Assembly: GCA_009760855.2 (NCBI GenBank)
Contig: WPIO01000071.1
Location: 1,340,001-1,404,000 of the forward strand
DNA from: Cristatella mucedo
Lineage: Eukaryota > Bryozoa > Phylactolaemata > Cristatellidae
DNA length: 64,000 nucleotides
Reading direction: 5' to 3'
Each line of letters starts with the position of its first letter. Position 1 is the stretch's first letter. Of this stretch, positions 23,683 through 35,317 are shown one piece after another. Under the pieces are notes generated by a model, which was not told the origin of the DNA, searched no databases, and saw nothing but the letters and a program-made list of their open reading frames with translations. The position numbers and the translations under genes are program-made.

Positions 23683-24663
23683 GCAGATGCAAGCGAGTGA
23701 AGCGACCTGTTGGCTAGCGAGAAAAGCGGATGTCAGATCCTACTCGTTCCGACGAGAGAACGGCCTGGGATTTACAGTGTAAACATTGCTAAATTTAAAG
23801 ACAGATTCGTGCCTTAATTACCAGACTTTTTTTGTCAATACCAGTCACCCTCGGGAGCTGATTTGATTGGTGCTGTTTCGACTTAAGTGGGTGTAGTGGC
23901 GCATCGTGGTATAATCGTCAAAGACCTTGTCACCCGCACCCTCTGGAGCGTACTCGTGCTCCATTAGATAATCACGTGGTATTTTTATATTAAGCTAGTT
24001 CAGAGTGCAGGGCGCCGACGAATCGGACGCTAGCTGCGCTTCATTCTGTCTGTGCATTCTCAATTGCAAAGTGCAAGCGAATACCAGCGACGAATCGCAT
24101 CGGCTAGACTTGGCCTTGACCTCCGCTCGCTGGCTCTACGAGCCCCGAGCTCGGATGCTCCGCGATCCTCCGGACCAGCGCCGCCTACTGAGCGTCACCA
24201 TGCAGTGACGCTCAGAGGGCTTCCGCTCTGCTCGCACCACACGAGCTGAGCGGAAGCCTCGACGAAGCGCTCCGAGCTCGTCCGTGCGTCTCGCGCGTGC
24301 GGTCGCTGCACGACTGGCATCACGAGCAGCCTTGCCCCGCCCTCCTGTCGCTCACGTAGAGCTGCTGCTGGGCAGATGCGAGCGAGTGAAGCGACCTGAT
24401 GGCTAACGAGAAAAGCGGATGTCAGGTCCTCCTCGTTCCGACAAGATAACGGCCTGGGATTTACAGTGCAAAAAATTGCTAAAAATAACGGCCTGGGATT
24501 TACAGTGCAAAAAATTGCTAAATTTAAAGACAGATTCGAGCCTTAATCACTAGACTTTTTTTGTTACTACCAGTCACCCTGGGGAGCTGATTTGATTAGT
24601 GCTGTTTCGACTTGAGTGGATGTGGTGGCGCATCGTGGTATGGTCGTCTAAGACCTTGTCACC
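23683..24663. repeat. Direct repeats (about 250-290 bp) flanking an inverted unit X
   Basis: 23683-23934 and 24372-24663 are direct repeats (gcagatgcaagcgagtgaag ... aagaccttgtcacc). The right copy has an extra internal 35-41-bp duplication. Between them is the inverted copy of 20034-20460. Confidence 0.75.
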
Positions 24664-26050
24664 AATATAATGCTGACCGAATTTGTCGCTCAAAATCGGG
24701 CTATTCACGGGTGTCGGTACAGTTTCGCATTAGTCCTTTCTCTCCGATCTTTCGTCTTCACCGATCATCAGCCGACGAACGTCTATGACAGGGTCACAGA
24801 GACCATCGAAAATGAAGCCAAGAGGCCCGAGAATTGGGGTATAGGACGCCAGCCAGTCAAAGAGGCAGTGGATGGTGCATGGTGGATAGCAGATCTGCTC
24901 TCACATTAGAGCATTTGCTTCCTCCTCTCTTACCCAACGGCTAACAGAGGTTGTCACAACTGGGTTGTTACAACCGCAGCCGGCCCAGAGAACGTCCGTC
25001 AGCCTCGCCCACGCACGCGCCATTGCCGAGAGTCCGAAGCGAGCGAGACGTGACCCGGAAGTTCAACTGAAGTCTGACCCGAATGGCTTGGGTGCTCAAT
25101 TTGGGCGCACGGCTACAGGCGATGGAAGTATCCAATCTGTCAACGCGGGCGCTCTTCTGGCTGGATTCGGACTATATTCATTCGGATCTCGAGCGGCCGA
25201 GAACACGAGGGCATAAGTCTGCACAGTTTGCCTGGCGTTCGAATGGCCAGTTCACAACGTGGCGGCGAAGGTTTAGCCGGGACGTCTAGCCTATCCTCAG
25301 CCGGCTCATTCTATTGGACCGGCGCCTTAGTTAATTGTTTTCGAATGGGGGAGGGGGGGTTTCCCTTGTTCAGGTATGCTGGGCTACGCGTGGCTGCGCA
25401 TGAAGCGCTCGGGCCTTTCCGAGTCTCGGCCATGTGATGGCGTATACTGGAGAGCGAGGAGAGGGCTGCGCAGCAGTCGTAGCCGAGACGGGTACGTCAC
25501 ATCTCGCTCCTTCTCAGCCAGCCGAGGTCGTCAATGAGAAAAGGGATAATTACGGACTGGACGTCTTGCGTCTGTTTCATAACGACGACGCCGCCGATTT
25601 TGCAGGTGCGAGGCGAACAATGTAAGCTCACAGCTCAATCGCGCGTAGAGCGCCATGCTTTCCTACTGTCACTGCGTGTCCTGTGCTGGTGCTGCTGCTG
25701 CAGCAGTCGTTGTGTGTCCTGTGCTGCTACTGTCGCGGTGTGTTCTGTGCCGTATCTATCACCGTGCGTCCTACTTTGCTGCAGTGTCCTCGGGTCGCAT
25801 GCTGCTGCTGCTGATTTCACAGCGCGTCCTGTGCTGCCCAGCGGGTGATCGCTCGATCCCAGCGATCCATGGCTAAAAACTTTGCCCCGGACCCCGAGCC
25901 TGCAGGACGTCTGGCTAGCGTCGTCCCTAGAACAGTAGATGGTGACCGACAAGGTCCTATCGGAACGGTGCATTGCTCCGACAATAATGACTAGTTCGGG
26001 ATCGCACACTACAAACCGAGCGTAGTTTTCGTTAAACCCACCTCTTGCTC
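24664..26050. other. No gene supported; CTG-rich degenerate repeat at 25660-25840
   Basis: Open frames on both strands show no domain. 25660-25840 has imperfect gtgtcctgtgctgctg units. Confidence 0.4.
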
Positions 26051-26058
26051 TTGATCTA

Positions 26059-26242
26059 AAGCATTGGTTCTTAATCTTTCTAATTCCGCCACCCTTCAGT
26101 ACAGTTCTTCACGTTGTGCCGACCCCAAATGGAAAATTATCGTGGGCAAAATGTGGAAATGCGTGTTTTCGGGTGGACTTGGCGACCCCAGTGAAAGTGT
26201 CGTTCGATCCCCAAAGGGTTGCGACCCACAGGTTGAGAACCA
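26059..26242 (-). mobile_element. hAT-superfamily MITE (SPIN/Charlie-like termini)
   Basis: The 184-bp element is flanked by an exact 8-bp target duplication TTGATCTA (26051-26058 and 26243-26250), the length hAT elements make. Termini: left ggttcttaatcttt and right (reversed) tggttctcaacctgtgggtc with gcgaccc-type motifs, typical of hAT elements of this group. There is no coding capacity, so it is nonautonomous. Confidence 0.8.
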
Positions 26243-26250
26243 TTGATCTA

Positions 26251-26945
26251 GATCTTCATCGAGACTAGAGGGTCATGCGGTGTAGTCTCTCTCGCTTGCG
26301 AAAAGGGAATGCTGCTGGGTCGGTTCAGTGGCCTATTAATGGCCGCCAGCTGCCGGAGCTCAACGCAGCAGCTCTCAACAACGTTCTTAGCTGCTTCTCA
26401 GCTCTCAGTGCCGGCCGGAAACCGACCCTGTCGCTATTTTCTGGCATGCGATTCATCTCCCCTTTCTGCTGTTCGGTCTGTGGGTCCTGTACTGCTTCCT
26501 TCTGTTGATGGGTCGCCAGGATGCAGACTGTCGTGATGGCTGTCATGGCTGTGGTTACAAACGTGGCATGCGACTTCCACGTCCGGATAAGCCACAAACG
26601 CAGAGCTCACAATGGTGCCAATCGCAGCCACTGCCCGAGGAATAGCAGAGACGCCTTAACCTTGTAACACGGCTAGCCACTCGAATGTACCGAGTCGGTA
26701 TCCGTAATGTAGACAAGTCCATTTGACAGCAGCCGAGGGTTACTGGCGTGCAGCAGCTCCCGCCTCGTACACCGACGGCACAGTTGAGAGCTCCAACAGA
26801 GCTCAAATCTGCCCCTATGCCAATGCTCTGACCTTCGCTGACCAAAGCTGACCTGTGACCTGCAACAACGGCCATCTCGTACACCGACGGCTCTCCGACC
26901 TACAGCTCAAGTCAGCTCTGATGCCAAGTCTGGAATCACCAAGTT
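26251..26945. other. No gene supported
   Basis: A minus-strand open frame (26325-26597) has a short hydrophobic run but no recognisable family. Confidence 0.35.
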
Positions 26946-26949
26946 CATC

Positions 26950-28233
26950 TAGAGCGCATCTCGTCTGGCCTTGGAGTCACTGGCACTGCTCTGCAATGGT
27001 TCAGGTCCTATCTCAGTGGGAGACTCCAGAGTGTTGACGTGAATGGACAAAGATCATCTGAGGTACCTCTGAAATATGGCGTACCTCAGGGCTCCGTACT
27101 AGGTTCGGTTCTTTTCACGGTTTATACTCTCCCCCTTGCTGATGTGCTTGCCAAGCACAATCTAAGCTTTCAGTTCTATGCGGATGACACTCAGTTGTGA
27201 TCCCTCCCAGCCTTCGAGCACCTCGAATTCTCTCAACTCCCTTGCTGCATGCATCGATGACATCCGCATGTGGATGGCAGCAAATTTTCTAAAACTAAAC
27301 GATGATAAAACTAACTTGTTAGATGTGTGCAAACCCAGTGTGATTCCGAATTAGGAAAGGCTATCCCTCAAAGTCGGCTCTGCCAGCATATCTCCTGTTA
27401 AATCAGCTCGAAATCAAGGTCTCATGCTCCAAAGTGACCTCTCAGTAGACGACCACATTAGCTCCACGATCAAGTCTGCCTACTTTCAGATACATAACGT
27501 TTCTAAAATTCGGGCTTGTTTGGATATGAATACCACATCCAAGTTAGTAATTGCTTGACTTTTGTAACTCACTGCTTGCTTGGCTACCGGTATGTGCAAT
27601 CAGGCGCTTACAGCTGGTGCTAAACTCTGCACCTAGGCTTGTCTGTCATGAGCATTGCAGTTGCCAGATCACACCACTTTTCGCCAACCTGCACTGGCTA
27701 CCAGTCAAGCAACGGATCGACTTCAAGGCATTGTCGCTCACTTATAGGTCACTGTATTCTTTAGCTCCAGCGTATCTCTCAGATCTACTCCCCCACCAGG
27801 CCAAGCATCATACCACCCACTTTTCGGAATCCAACAGTTTATCAATACCTCGTACAAACCTAAAATCCTTTGGAGACTGTGCATTTAGTTCACATGCTCC
27901 CAAAGCCTGGAACTCCCTCCCGACTTGCGTCAGAACATTACATGACCTGACCTCATTTAAAAGGAACTTAAAAACACCTATTTAGGACAGCATGTAGTGG
28001 GTCCTCTGATTCGTACTTCATGTGCTTATGTATGTTGACACTGTGCATGCTGCCACTAACCACACTGGCATGCTAACCCCTTGCATCGCATCCCTAACCA
28101 TGGTATTCATGTTGTTTATCAAGCATGGTATTACTTATCATTCAATCGCGTTTCCCTTTGCAGCAAATGCATAGCGCCTAGAAAGAGATTGAGTTCTCTG
28201 AGGGCGCTTAATGAAGCGCATCATTATTAACTT
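26950..28233 (+). mobile_element. LINE-A (L2/CR1-like), 5'-truncated copy with RT and thumb
   Basis: The copy starts in the RT (LQWFRSYLSGRL-type) and continues GSVLGSVLFTVYTLPLADV and a YADDTQ-type site near 27180, then the thumb (open frame 27551-27985: LHWLPVKQRIDFKALS, LAPAYLSDLLPHQAK). The 3' UTR ends in the family tail (aaatgcatagcgcctagaaagagattgag...gcgctt) at 28233, where LINE-B abuts. There are many frameshifts. Confidence 0.8.
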
Positions 28234-28234
28234 A

Positions 28235-29895
28235 GCCCTGCCATAACCAAAATTTGTAGCACTTCTTTGGGAAAAGAGGTCGTTCCTAAGTCCTTCAAAT
28301 CGGCAATCGTTAGACATATTCTTAAAAAGCCTGGATTGGACACAGAGGTCCTAGCAAACTATCGCCCATTTTCCCTTATTCCTTTCTTATCAAAGATTCT
28401 TGAAAAAGTTGTTGCTAAGCAGCTGGTTAAACACATTGAAAATAATGGAATGTCAGAAACATTTCAATCAGGGTTCAAGAGCTACTCAAGCACTCTACTG
28501 AAACTGCTCTCCTCCATGTTAGCAATGACATTCTACGTGGCAACGACGACAGGAATGTCACTGCCCTAGCTCTGCTAGATCTGTCTACTGCCTTCTACAC
28601 CATTGATCACGAAGTTCTGCTTGAACGATTGAGAACAACGATCGGTCTGGCAGACGAAGCACTGGTATGGTTTAAATCATACTTGTCCAATCGTGTTCAA
28701 TCCGTGTCGTGTGGGGGTCATGTCTCAGACACGAGAAGGGTCAACTGTGGATTCCCTCGAGGGTCTGTACTCGGTCCCTTGCTGTTCTCCATTTATACAC
28801 AACCTCTGGGTAAAGTGATTAAGGCCCATGGGCTAGGATATCACTTCTATGCTGACGATACTCAATCGTATTTGTCATTCAAACCGTCGGAATCTGCTGC
28901 AGCAACTGAGAAACTGAATGCTTGCCTTGCCGATATTCGATCCTGGATGTCGGAAAACTTCCTGAAATTAAATGATGAAACTGAACTGCTGCTCATAGGA
29001 CACCCTAAGCGTGTGGCTGGATTAAAAGGCTTTGCCGTCCTAATAGGTGACGCTATAGTGCAGCCATCACCACGTACTCGAAATTTCGGTGTCGTGTTCG
29101 AAAGCTACCTCAATTTCAAAAGCTTCATTCAGAAGACTGCCTCTACAGCTAGCCATCACATCCGATCCCTGTCCAAGATTAGGAGCTGTCTCCCACAGTG
29201 GCTAGTAAAACATTTAACTAGCTCTCTAGTTCTGTCTTGGCTTGATTCTTGTAATTCCCTTTTAGCTGGGCTGCCAACGAAAGCTATTGCACCACTGCAG
29301 CGGACTTTGAATATGGCTGCAAGGCTAGTCTTCAAGTACCAGCGGTTTGAGCACGTGTCTCCTTTGCTGAAAGAGCTAGGATGGTTGCCGGTTGAGCAAA
29401 GGATACAGAGCAAAGTTTTTACGCTGACGCACAAGGCCCGCCACGGCTTGGCTCCATACCTAGCTGAACTGCTGCACCAGTTTCAGCCTGTTCGCGCCCT
29501 CAGGTCCTGTGTGGACAATAAATTAGCTGTCGCATTCCTTCGCTTAAAGACCGTTGGCGACAGAAGCTTTAGCTCTGCAGGTCCTAAACTTCGGAACTCG
29601 CTTCCACAATTCTTGCGAAACGACAGCTACTCTCCTGCTGCCGATTATGGCTCATCCTTTTCAACGGTCCTGAGCTGCTACTTCTAGGCTACTCCCTACC
29701 TCAACTGCTCTCCTGACTTCACTACATGCTTTCCACTTTCTGTTTGTTGAGTGAGACGAAGTCTGTTGGGTACCGAATGCGTACCGAAAGCAGCTTAGGC
29801 TGTGAGTATGCTATACAAAACTCTCCTGCGTAACACCCACATGGTCTTTATGACTCTGTGGAGTTACAGACGGAGATTCATTAATATTATTTAAT
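28235..29895 (+). mobile_element. LINE-B, best-preserved copy (CR1/L2-like non-LTR element, RT domain)
   Basis: Two open segments (28267-28569 and 28629-29687) carry the RT: ANYRPFSLIPFLSKILEKVV (fingers), RGSVLGPLLFSIY, then the catalytic FYADDTQ near 28845 and an intact thumb to VLSCYF. A frameshift or stop at about 28570-28630 separates them. The 5' endonuclease part is missing. The 3' end has the family's usual gagttacagacggagat signature followed by an ATT-rich tail. It begins directly at the 3' tail of a LINE-A copy, so it inserted there. Confidence 0.85.
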
Positions 29896-29924
29896 ATTAT
29901 CACAACTGCTGCCTATGTCATGGC

Positions 29925-30735
29925 ACTAGATTTTATACGGCCTCGATCGTACATTATTGCATAATTGCGTAATCACGAAAAATGGTTATTAGCCATTGTC
30001 TGGCTAGTTTAGCTGAAGCTGCCGTTTCACTGTCAAGCTGGTCATGTACCTATAGGTGTGTTCAGACTGTCTGCCGTAGTCTGTATTTTGCCCTCAGTCA
30101 TCCCCTAGGGCTGTCCCTGACAAGTGTGTCACCTGTCTGCCACACATTTGTCAGCCTCAGTCGTTGCCTGATCGCAGACCTGCAGAACTGGTTTGGCCTA
30201 GCGGTTAAAATGCTCATGCCGAACAAGGTCTGGCTGAGGTCGTGGGCTCAAGCTCCGAGGCATATGTGAAGCGCCTGAATAGAGATTAAGTTCTCTCAGG
30301 GCGCTATATATAAGGGAATTATATATAGCCTCCCAACAGCTGCGGCTCCGTCGTGGGAGTTGGAGGACTACGTGGTAGGGCACGATAAGCTGGTCCAACT
30401 AGCTCAGGCAGTTGCACAGCCGCCCCCCCTGCTTCGAAGATAAAGATCTGCAGAGGGGCAAACGTAGGGTCGACCTATGTACATGCTCAGGCACTGCTGA
30501 TAACAGCACGTAGTGCCTGAGTTGTACAGAGCAGATGCAGTTGTTCATGGTCTGGTGACCTTGGTGACCTCGACGGTTTTCGTTCAGACAGGCAGAAAGT
30601 CCGGTGCAAACAATGCCGAGCTGCTTGATTCAAAAGGGGGTATTCTCTGATCTGAGCTGACCTGTACTGACCTTTGCTGGCAGATAAACAGGCAATACAG
30701 GTGTGCAGGGCAGGGTGTGGCCGGCAGGGCTGGGT
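29925..30735 (+). repeat. Unclassified repeat, interrupted copy
   Basis: It matches 3640-3950 in inverted orientation. About 440 bp including a type 2 SINE lie inside it. Confidence 0.55.
30183..30330 (+). mobile_element. tRNA-derived SINE type 2, best copy
   Basis: A tRNA-like head (ggtttggcctagcggttaaa; B-box region gtgggctcaagctcc) is joined to a 3' end copied from LINE-A (gcgcctgaatagagattaag...gcgctatatataa). Confidence 0.75.
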
Positions 30736-31084
30736 GGTCGGTTGCTACCCGACGGTTGGCTGCGAACCGTCTGGTTCCAGCAGGCCGAGTTCGTATAGAG
30801 AGGTGCTTTCACCTCTTTCAGTGACTCATCGGCCCTGGAGAGCCTATCAGAAAGTGGTTGAAGCAGAACGACGTTTCCTTACCTCGCAGAACGAGCTATC
30901 ACTTACGACGTCATCAAAATGCTGTATTTAACAGCCCGAGCGCTGCAGGTTGCAGAGCACGGGCAAGCAAACGCCGTCGTCGGTCGGCGGATCGACGTTC
31001 ACCCGTCGCCTCCTTCTCCGAACCTTCGCCGATGTCCTCCTCGTCTCTCTTCCCTTGTCTTTCAGTTTCGATTATTGACGTTTG

Positions 31085-31580
31085 TACTTCTGACCGACTT
31101 GTACTGGCTCCCGATTAGGCAGCCGTATCGTATCGTAACGTATCGTCAAGCCCCATAGGTCATAGGTCGCTTCATTCTCTGGCTCCAGTCTACCAATCAG
31201 TCCTTTTCCACTACCGGGCTAGGTATTTCACCACCCAATAATCACATGACTCAAATATTTCAACTAAGCCTTGAAAGAACCTGAAATCGCTTGGAGACAG
31301 TGCCTTTAGTTTTGATGGCACCAAAGTCTAGAACTAACTGTGAACGACGTCACAACATCGCACGTCCTGACCATTCTTAGAAAGAAGTTAAAATGGCATC
31401 TGTTTCTGACAGCATTTTGTGGTTCCTTGTGATTATTATCTTAAATGTGCTGTGTGCTCATGCCGTGCATGTGATCTCTAACCATATTGACATGCCTCCC
31501 TTACAGCATATTTAAAGTGCCTCGACAGAGATTATGCTCTCTGAGGCTTCGGCGAAAATGTTTTATTCCTATAGTTTTTA
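31085..31580 (+). mobile_element. LINE-A 3' part
   Basis: The thumb begins near LYWLPIRQPYRI and continues to a variant 3' tail at about 31550. It resembles 7200-7510. Confidence 0.6.
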
Positions 31581-32245
31581 TTATTTTTACTTCACTTGCT
31601 AGCACCAGCATACCTATCCGACCGGCTTTCCCCTCACGTGCTCATTCACCATCTGCTCCTCAGTATAAAGTCATCTCGAAAGATTTGGTTAAAACTATTG
31701 GTTGATCTAGCCTTTAATCGTATGCTCCACAAGTATGGAATTCTATTCCGGTAGGTGGCTCTTGTAATGACCTTGCATACCTTGTATCTCAGCAAAAGAC
31801 GAATGAATCGATTCAGCACAGCTTTCTCTTCGACCCGATATTATTAATTATCCCGGTATAATTATCCACTAACTATTCGATCGTACTTCCTTTGCAGCAA
31901 ATTTAAGGTGGCTAGAAAGAGATTGGGTTCTCTGAGGGCGCTGTATCTAACGTACTAGTACTAATATCATTTTTATTTCCATTTTTTGTTCCTGTGTGGA
32001 AAGTGCATGCCTGAGAAGGATCTCTTCGACGCAGTGTAATTGTCATTCTTTGTTCCTGTGTGAGAGTGTGTGTGTGTTTTGAGTGCATGCCTGTGCATGA
32101 TTCAGTGTATTTTAGTTTCCACAGGTCTGCCTAACTGGTTTACTGTAATGTATCTATCATGCTCCAATGACTAGGTGGGCGTGAACTTGGAGGATTTTCT
32201 AGGGTGCACTTAAAGCCTAAGCGGCTTTCAGTGTCAATCTCGTCA
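31581..32245. mobile_element. LINE-A-related tail plus reversed LINE-B variant end
   Basis: 31581-31970 is the counterpart of 7511-7870. 32130-32245 is the reversed LINE-B variant end. Confidence 0.5.
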
Positions 32246-32264
32246 CTCAAAAGGCTTGAGAGTC

Positions 32265-32415
32265 TGAACAAACTGCATGCTAAGCCCCACGTGAATGCAG
32301 GTGACTGCAATGCAAGGGGCAACCTTTAACATATAGTCTTTGGCCACTGCTGGTCGTTTGGCAAATGAAGCGAGCCGAATTGAACGGCCACAAGATTCAG
32401 TTCTCTGATGGGGAT
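32265..32415. repeat. Unclassified repeat; SINE-free counterpart of 2265-2590
   Basis: It shares gcaaccttta acat...tggccactgctggtcg and tgaacggccacaagattcag with the flanks of the SINE at 2302-2488. Confidence 0.5.
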
Positions 32416-32534
32416 TTCAAAATGTTGAGCGGCCGCTCAACGTGCATCGATTACATCAACGTGCACCAACGCGAAGCCGAAGTTGCTATTGCAGGCATTC
32501 CAGCACTCAGTCTGCCACTGGACGCATAAATCAA

Positions 32535-33480
32535 CCAAGTAGGTGGCTACTTGTGATGACCTTGCATACTTTGTATCTCAGCAGCAGACGAATCGATTCC
32601 GCTCAGCTTTCTCTTAGACGCTATATAGTCATCCCAGTATAATTGTCCACTAGCTATTCGATCGCACTCCTTTGCAGCAAATGCAAGGTGGCTAGAAGGA
32701 GATTGGGTTCTCTGAGGGCGCTATGTCAAACGTACTGCTATTATTATTATTACCAGTGTCATTTTATGTTCCTGTGTGAAAAATGCATGGCTGTGCACGA
32801 TAATTAATAACAATAATAATTCACTTGATAAAGCGCCCTCAGAGAACTTAATCTCTCGCTAGGCGCTTTACATTTGCTGTAAAGTGAAATGCAATTGAAT
32901 GGTAAGTAAAATCATGCTTGAAAAACAAACGACGAAATGAATAATATGGTTAGGGGTGACAAGCACAGGCTCAGCATGCATATTCAATTCAAACGATTTA
33001 GTTTATTTCACTTGCTACGGGTCTGTCTAATTGGTATACTAACGTAATGTAGCTACAATGCCACAATGACTACGTGGGCTTTACCCACGAGGAGGGTTTT
33101 CTAGGGTTCACTGAAAGCCTAAGCGGCTTTCAGTGCATTCACCGCAGCCAACAGACTTCCTATTACGTAACAGAAAGAGCCTTAGTAGCGTAGTCTAGTC
33201 AGAAGGGCAGTCGAGGAAGTGAATCGCTTAGAAATAGCAGCTCTGGACGGCCAGAAAGGATGTACCAAAGTCGTCAGCTGAAGAGAAGATGTCGTTGAGT
33301 AGGAATCGAGGTAGTGAACTCCACGTTTTGGGACCCGCAGAACAGAAGCTTGGTCGTAAATGTCTTCGTGTTTGCTTTAGCAGGCACTAAGCTACGTGCT
33401 ACTTGTGGCGTGCTTCATCGCTCTTGATACGTGACACGTCACTAACTAACCCAAATCTACTCATGCTCGTGCAGCGAGTT
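32535..33480. mobile_element. Third copy of the LINE-A tail / LINE-B-variant composite, interrupted
   Basis: 32535-32752 is the LINE-A-like tail. 32803-32990 is a reversed LINE-A 3' end inserted inside. 32995-33480 is the reversed LINE-B variant, uninterrupted where the 7.9-8.6 kb copy has a SINE. Confidence 0.55.
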
Positions 33481-33489
33481 TTTGCAAAG

Positions 33490-33855
33490 CTCCGGACTTT
33501 AAGACCGTTGGCGACAGAAGCTTTAGCTCAGCAGGTCCTAGACTGGAACTCGCTTCCACAATTCTTAGGCAACGACAACTACTCTCCGACTGCCGACTAT
33601 GGCTCATCCTTCATTCATCTTTCAGCGGTCCTGAGCTGCTACTTCCACGCTACTCACTACCTCAACTGCTCTCCTGACTCTGCTACGCTTTTTAATTTCT
33701 GTTTGTTCCCTGAGATGAAGTATGTTGGCTACCGAATGCGTACCGAAAGCCTCTTAGGCTGCGAGTAGACTTTACAAAACTCTCCTGTGTAACACCCAAG
33801 CAGCCTTTATGGCTTTGTGGAGTTACAGACGGAGATAGATTACATTACATTAACA
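33490..33855 (+). mobile_element. LINE-B 3' end
   Basis: The sequence ttaagaccgttggcgacaga ... gagttacagacggagatag continues into attacattacatt. Confidence 0.7.
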
Positions 33856-33994
33856 GAGATTAAGTTCTCTTGTGGACTTTGCATAAACCATCGGCAACGT
33901 TGCTCTATCTGTATCAAATGGGTTGAGTAACTACATTCCTCAGACCGGCATGTAGTCCAATGTAATATAATAGCAACATTTAAAAGGAGATGCC

Positions 33995-33998
<4 letters not shown>

Positions 33999-34045
<47 letters not shown>

Positions 34046-34145
34046 CATATAGAACTACAAAATAGTACAATTGATATAGCGCCCTCAGAGAACTTAATCT
34101 CTGTTTAGGCGCTTTACGTTTGCTGGAACAGAAGCTGGGCCACAA
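33999..34145. repeat. (TA)n microsatellite and reversed LINE-A tail
   Basis: (TA)n occupies 33999-34042. The LINE-A terminal signature in reverse is at 34065-34130. Confidence 0.75.
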
Positions 34146-35073
34146 AAAGTTTCCTGCTGCTAAGTTTCAAAGAAGAAAACAAGTTTCAAAATCAGGCTAA
34201 ACTATTTTTATCAGTTAGGTTTGCTTCAATGTATTGCATAGATCCATGCAGCAGTAGAGCAGTTTTTGGAAAACAGGAAGGCTATTTTCTTCGAAGATTA
34301 CATGCAATCGACTGTATGAATACGTATCATAACGCAAGACCCACTGAGATACTGAAATACTTACCCACCATGCGGAAGTAGTGTTAATAATGGACTTTCT
34401 AACTTACTAATGGTGATTCATGGACTTTCTAATCTGATTTCTTATCTATTCTTTCTAATCTAATCTAATTTTGATGTAGACTGACTAAAGTGTACGTATG
34501 GGTATAGCCCATAGCAGATCTGATATTGCTGTATGAACAAGTTGCAACAGCAATCGCAGCCGCCGCACGGGGGAGGCTCGCAGGATTGGCTGCTGGGCGG
34601 CAAGACCCGTGGCCTTGATCTTGAGGGACTGAGGTGATTCGGCTAAAGCTTCACTCACCAGCGAACCTCAAATTATCATTCCTGACCTCGATCCGGACCC
34701 TGACCCTGACCGTCGACCGCTTGGCTGATCGTCGGCTAATTTCGTGACTTTCCTTGTGCGACCACCTGTCTACCGTTCGTTTTCCTCGGCTTCTCGTGCA
34801 GCTCGCCGACCCCGTACCCCCTACACCTACGTCTCGGTAGCGATTGTTGCAAGAACGATCTCGCACCGAGTGCTAGTCGCCTGGTCGGTCTCCCAGCAGC
34901 CCGGGCACCGGCGCTGAGCTACACCATTACTCAAGCAGCAGCTGGCAGCTCGGCGGCTCCAGCACAGTTCCTGGAACGATGGCTTAGCCAAACTAACGAA
35001 AACCTACTCAGCAGACTTGGCAGTTGCCGTTAGGAAGCTGGTATAGAGTGGACATAGATCCTAAGCACGAGAT

Positions 35074-35080
<7 letters not shown>
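34146..35080. other. No gene supported
   Basis: A short ORF starting MNKLQQQSQPPHGGGSQDWL near 34532 is Gln-rich; its role is unknown. The region could hold 5' sequence of the CARD-TRIM gene, but no exon can be supported. Confidence 0.35.
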
Positions 35081-35152
<72 letters not shown>

Positions 35153-35167
35153 ACGCGCGCGCGCGCG

Positions 35168-35212
<45 letters not shown>

Positions 35213-35265
35213 GCAAATACACACACACACAAGCAAATGCACACATGCATGTACAAACATACACC

Positions 35266-35317
<52 letters not shown>
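35081..35317. repeat. Compound microsatellite (GA)n-(CG)n-(CA)n-(GA)n
   Basis: About 35 GA, 12 CG and 18 CA units, a degenerate CA part, then about 23 GA units. Confidence 0.95.

Noticed and set aside
26325-26631. Possible receptor-like membrane segment on the minus strand
   Set aside because: There is only one short hydrophobic run, frames switch, and no splice-consistent neighbours were found.
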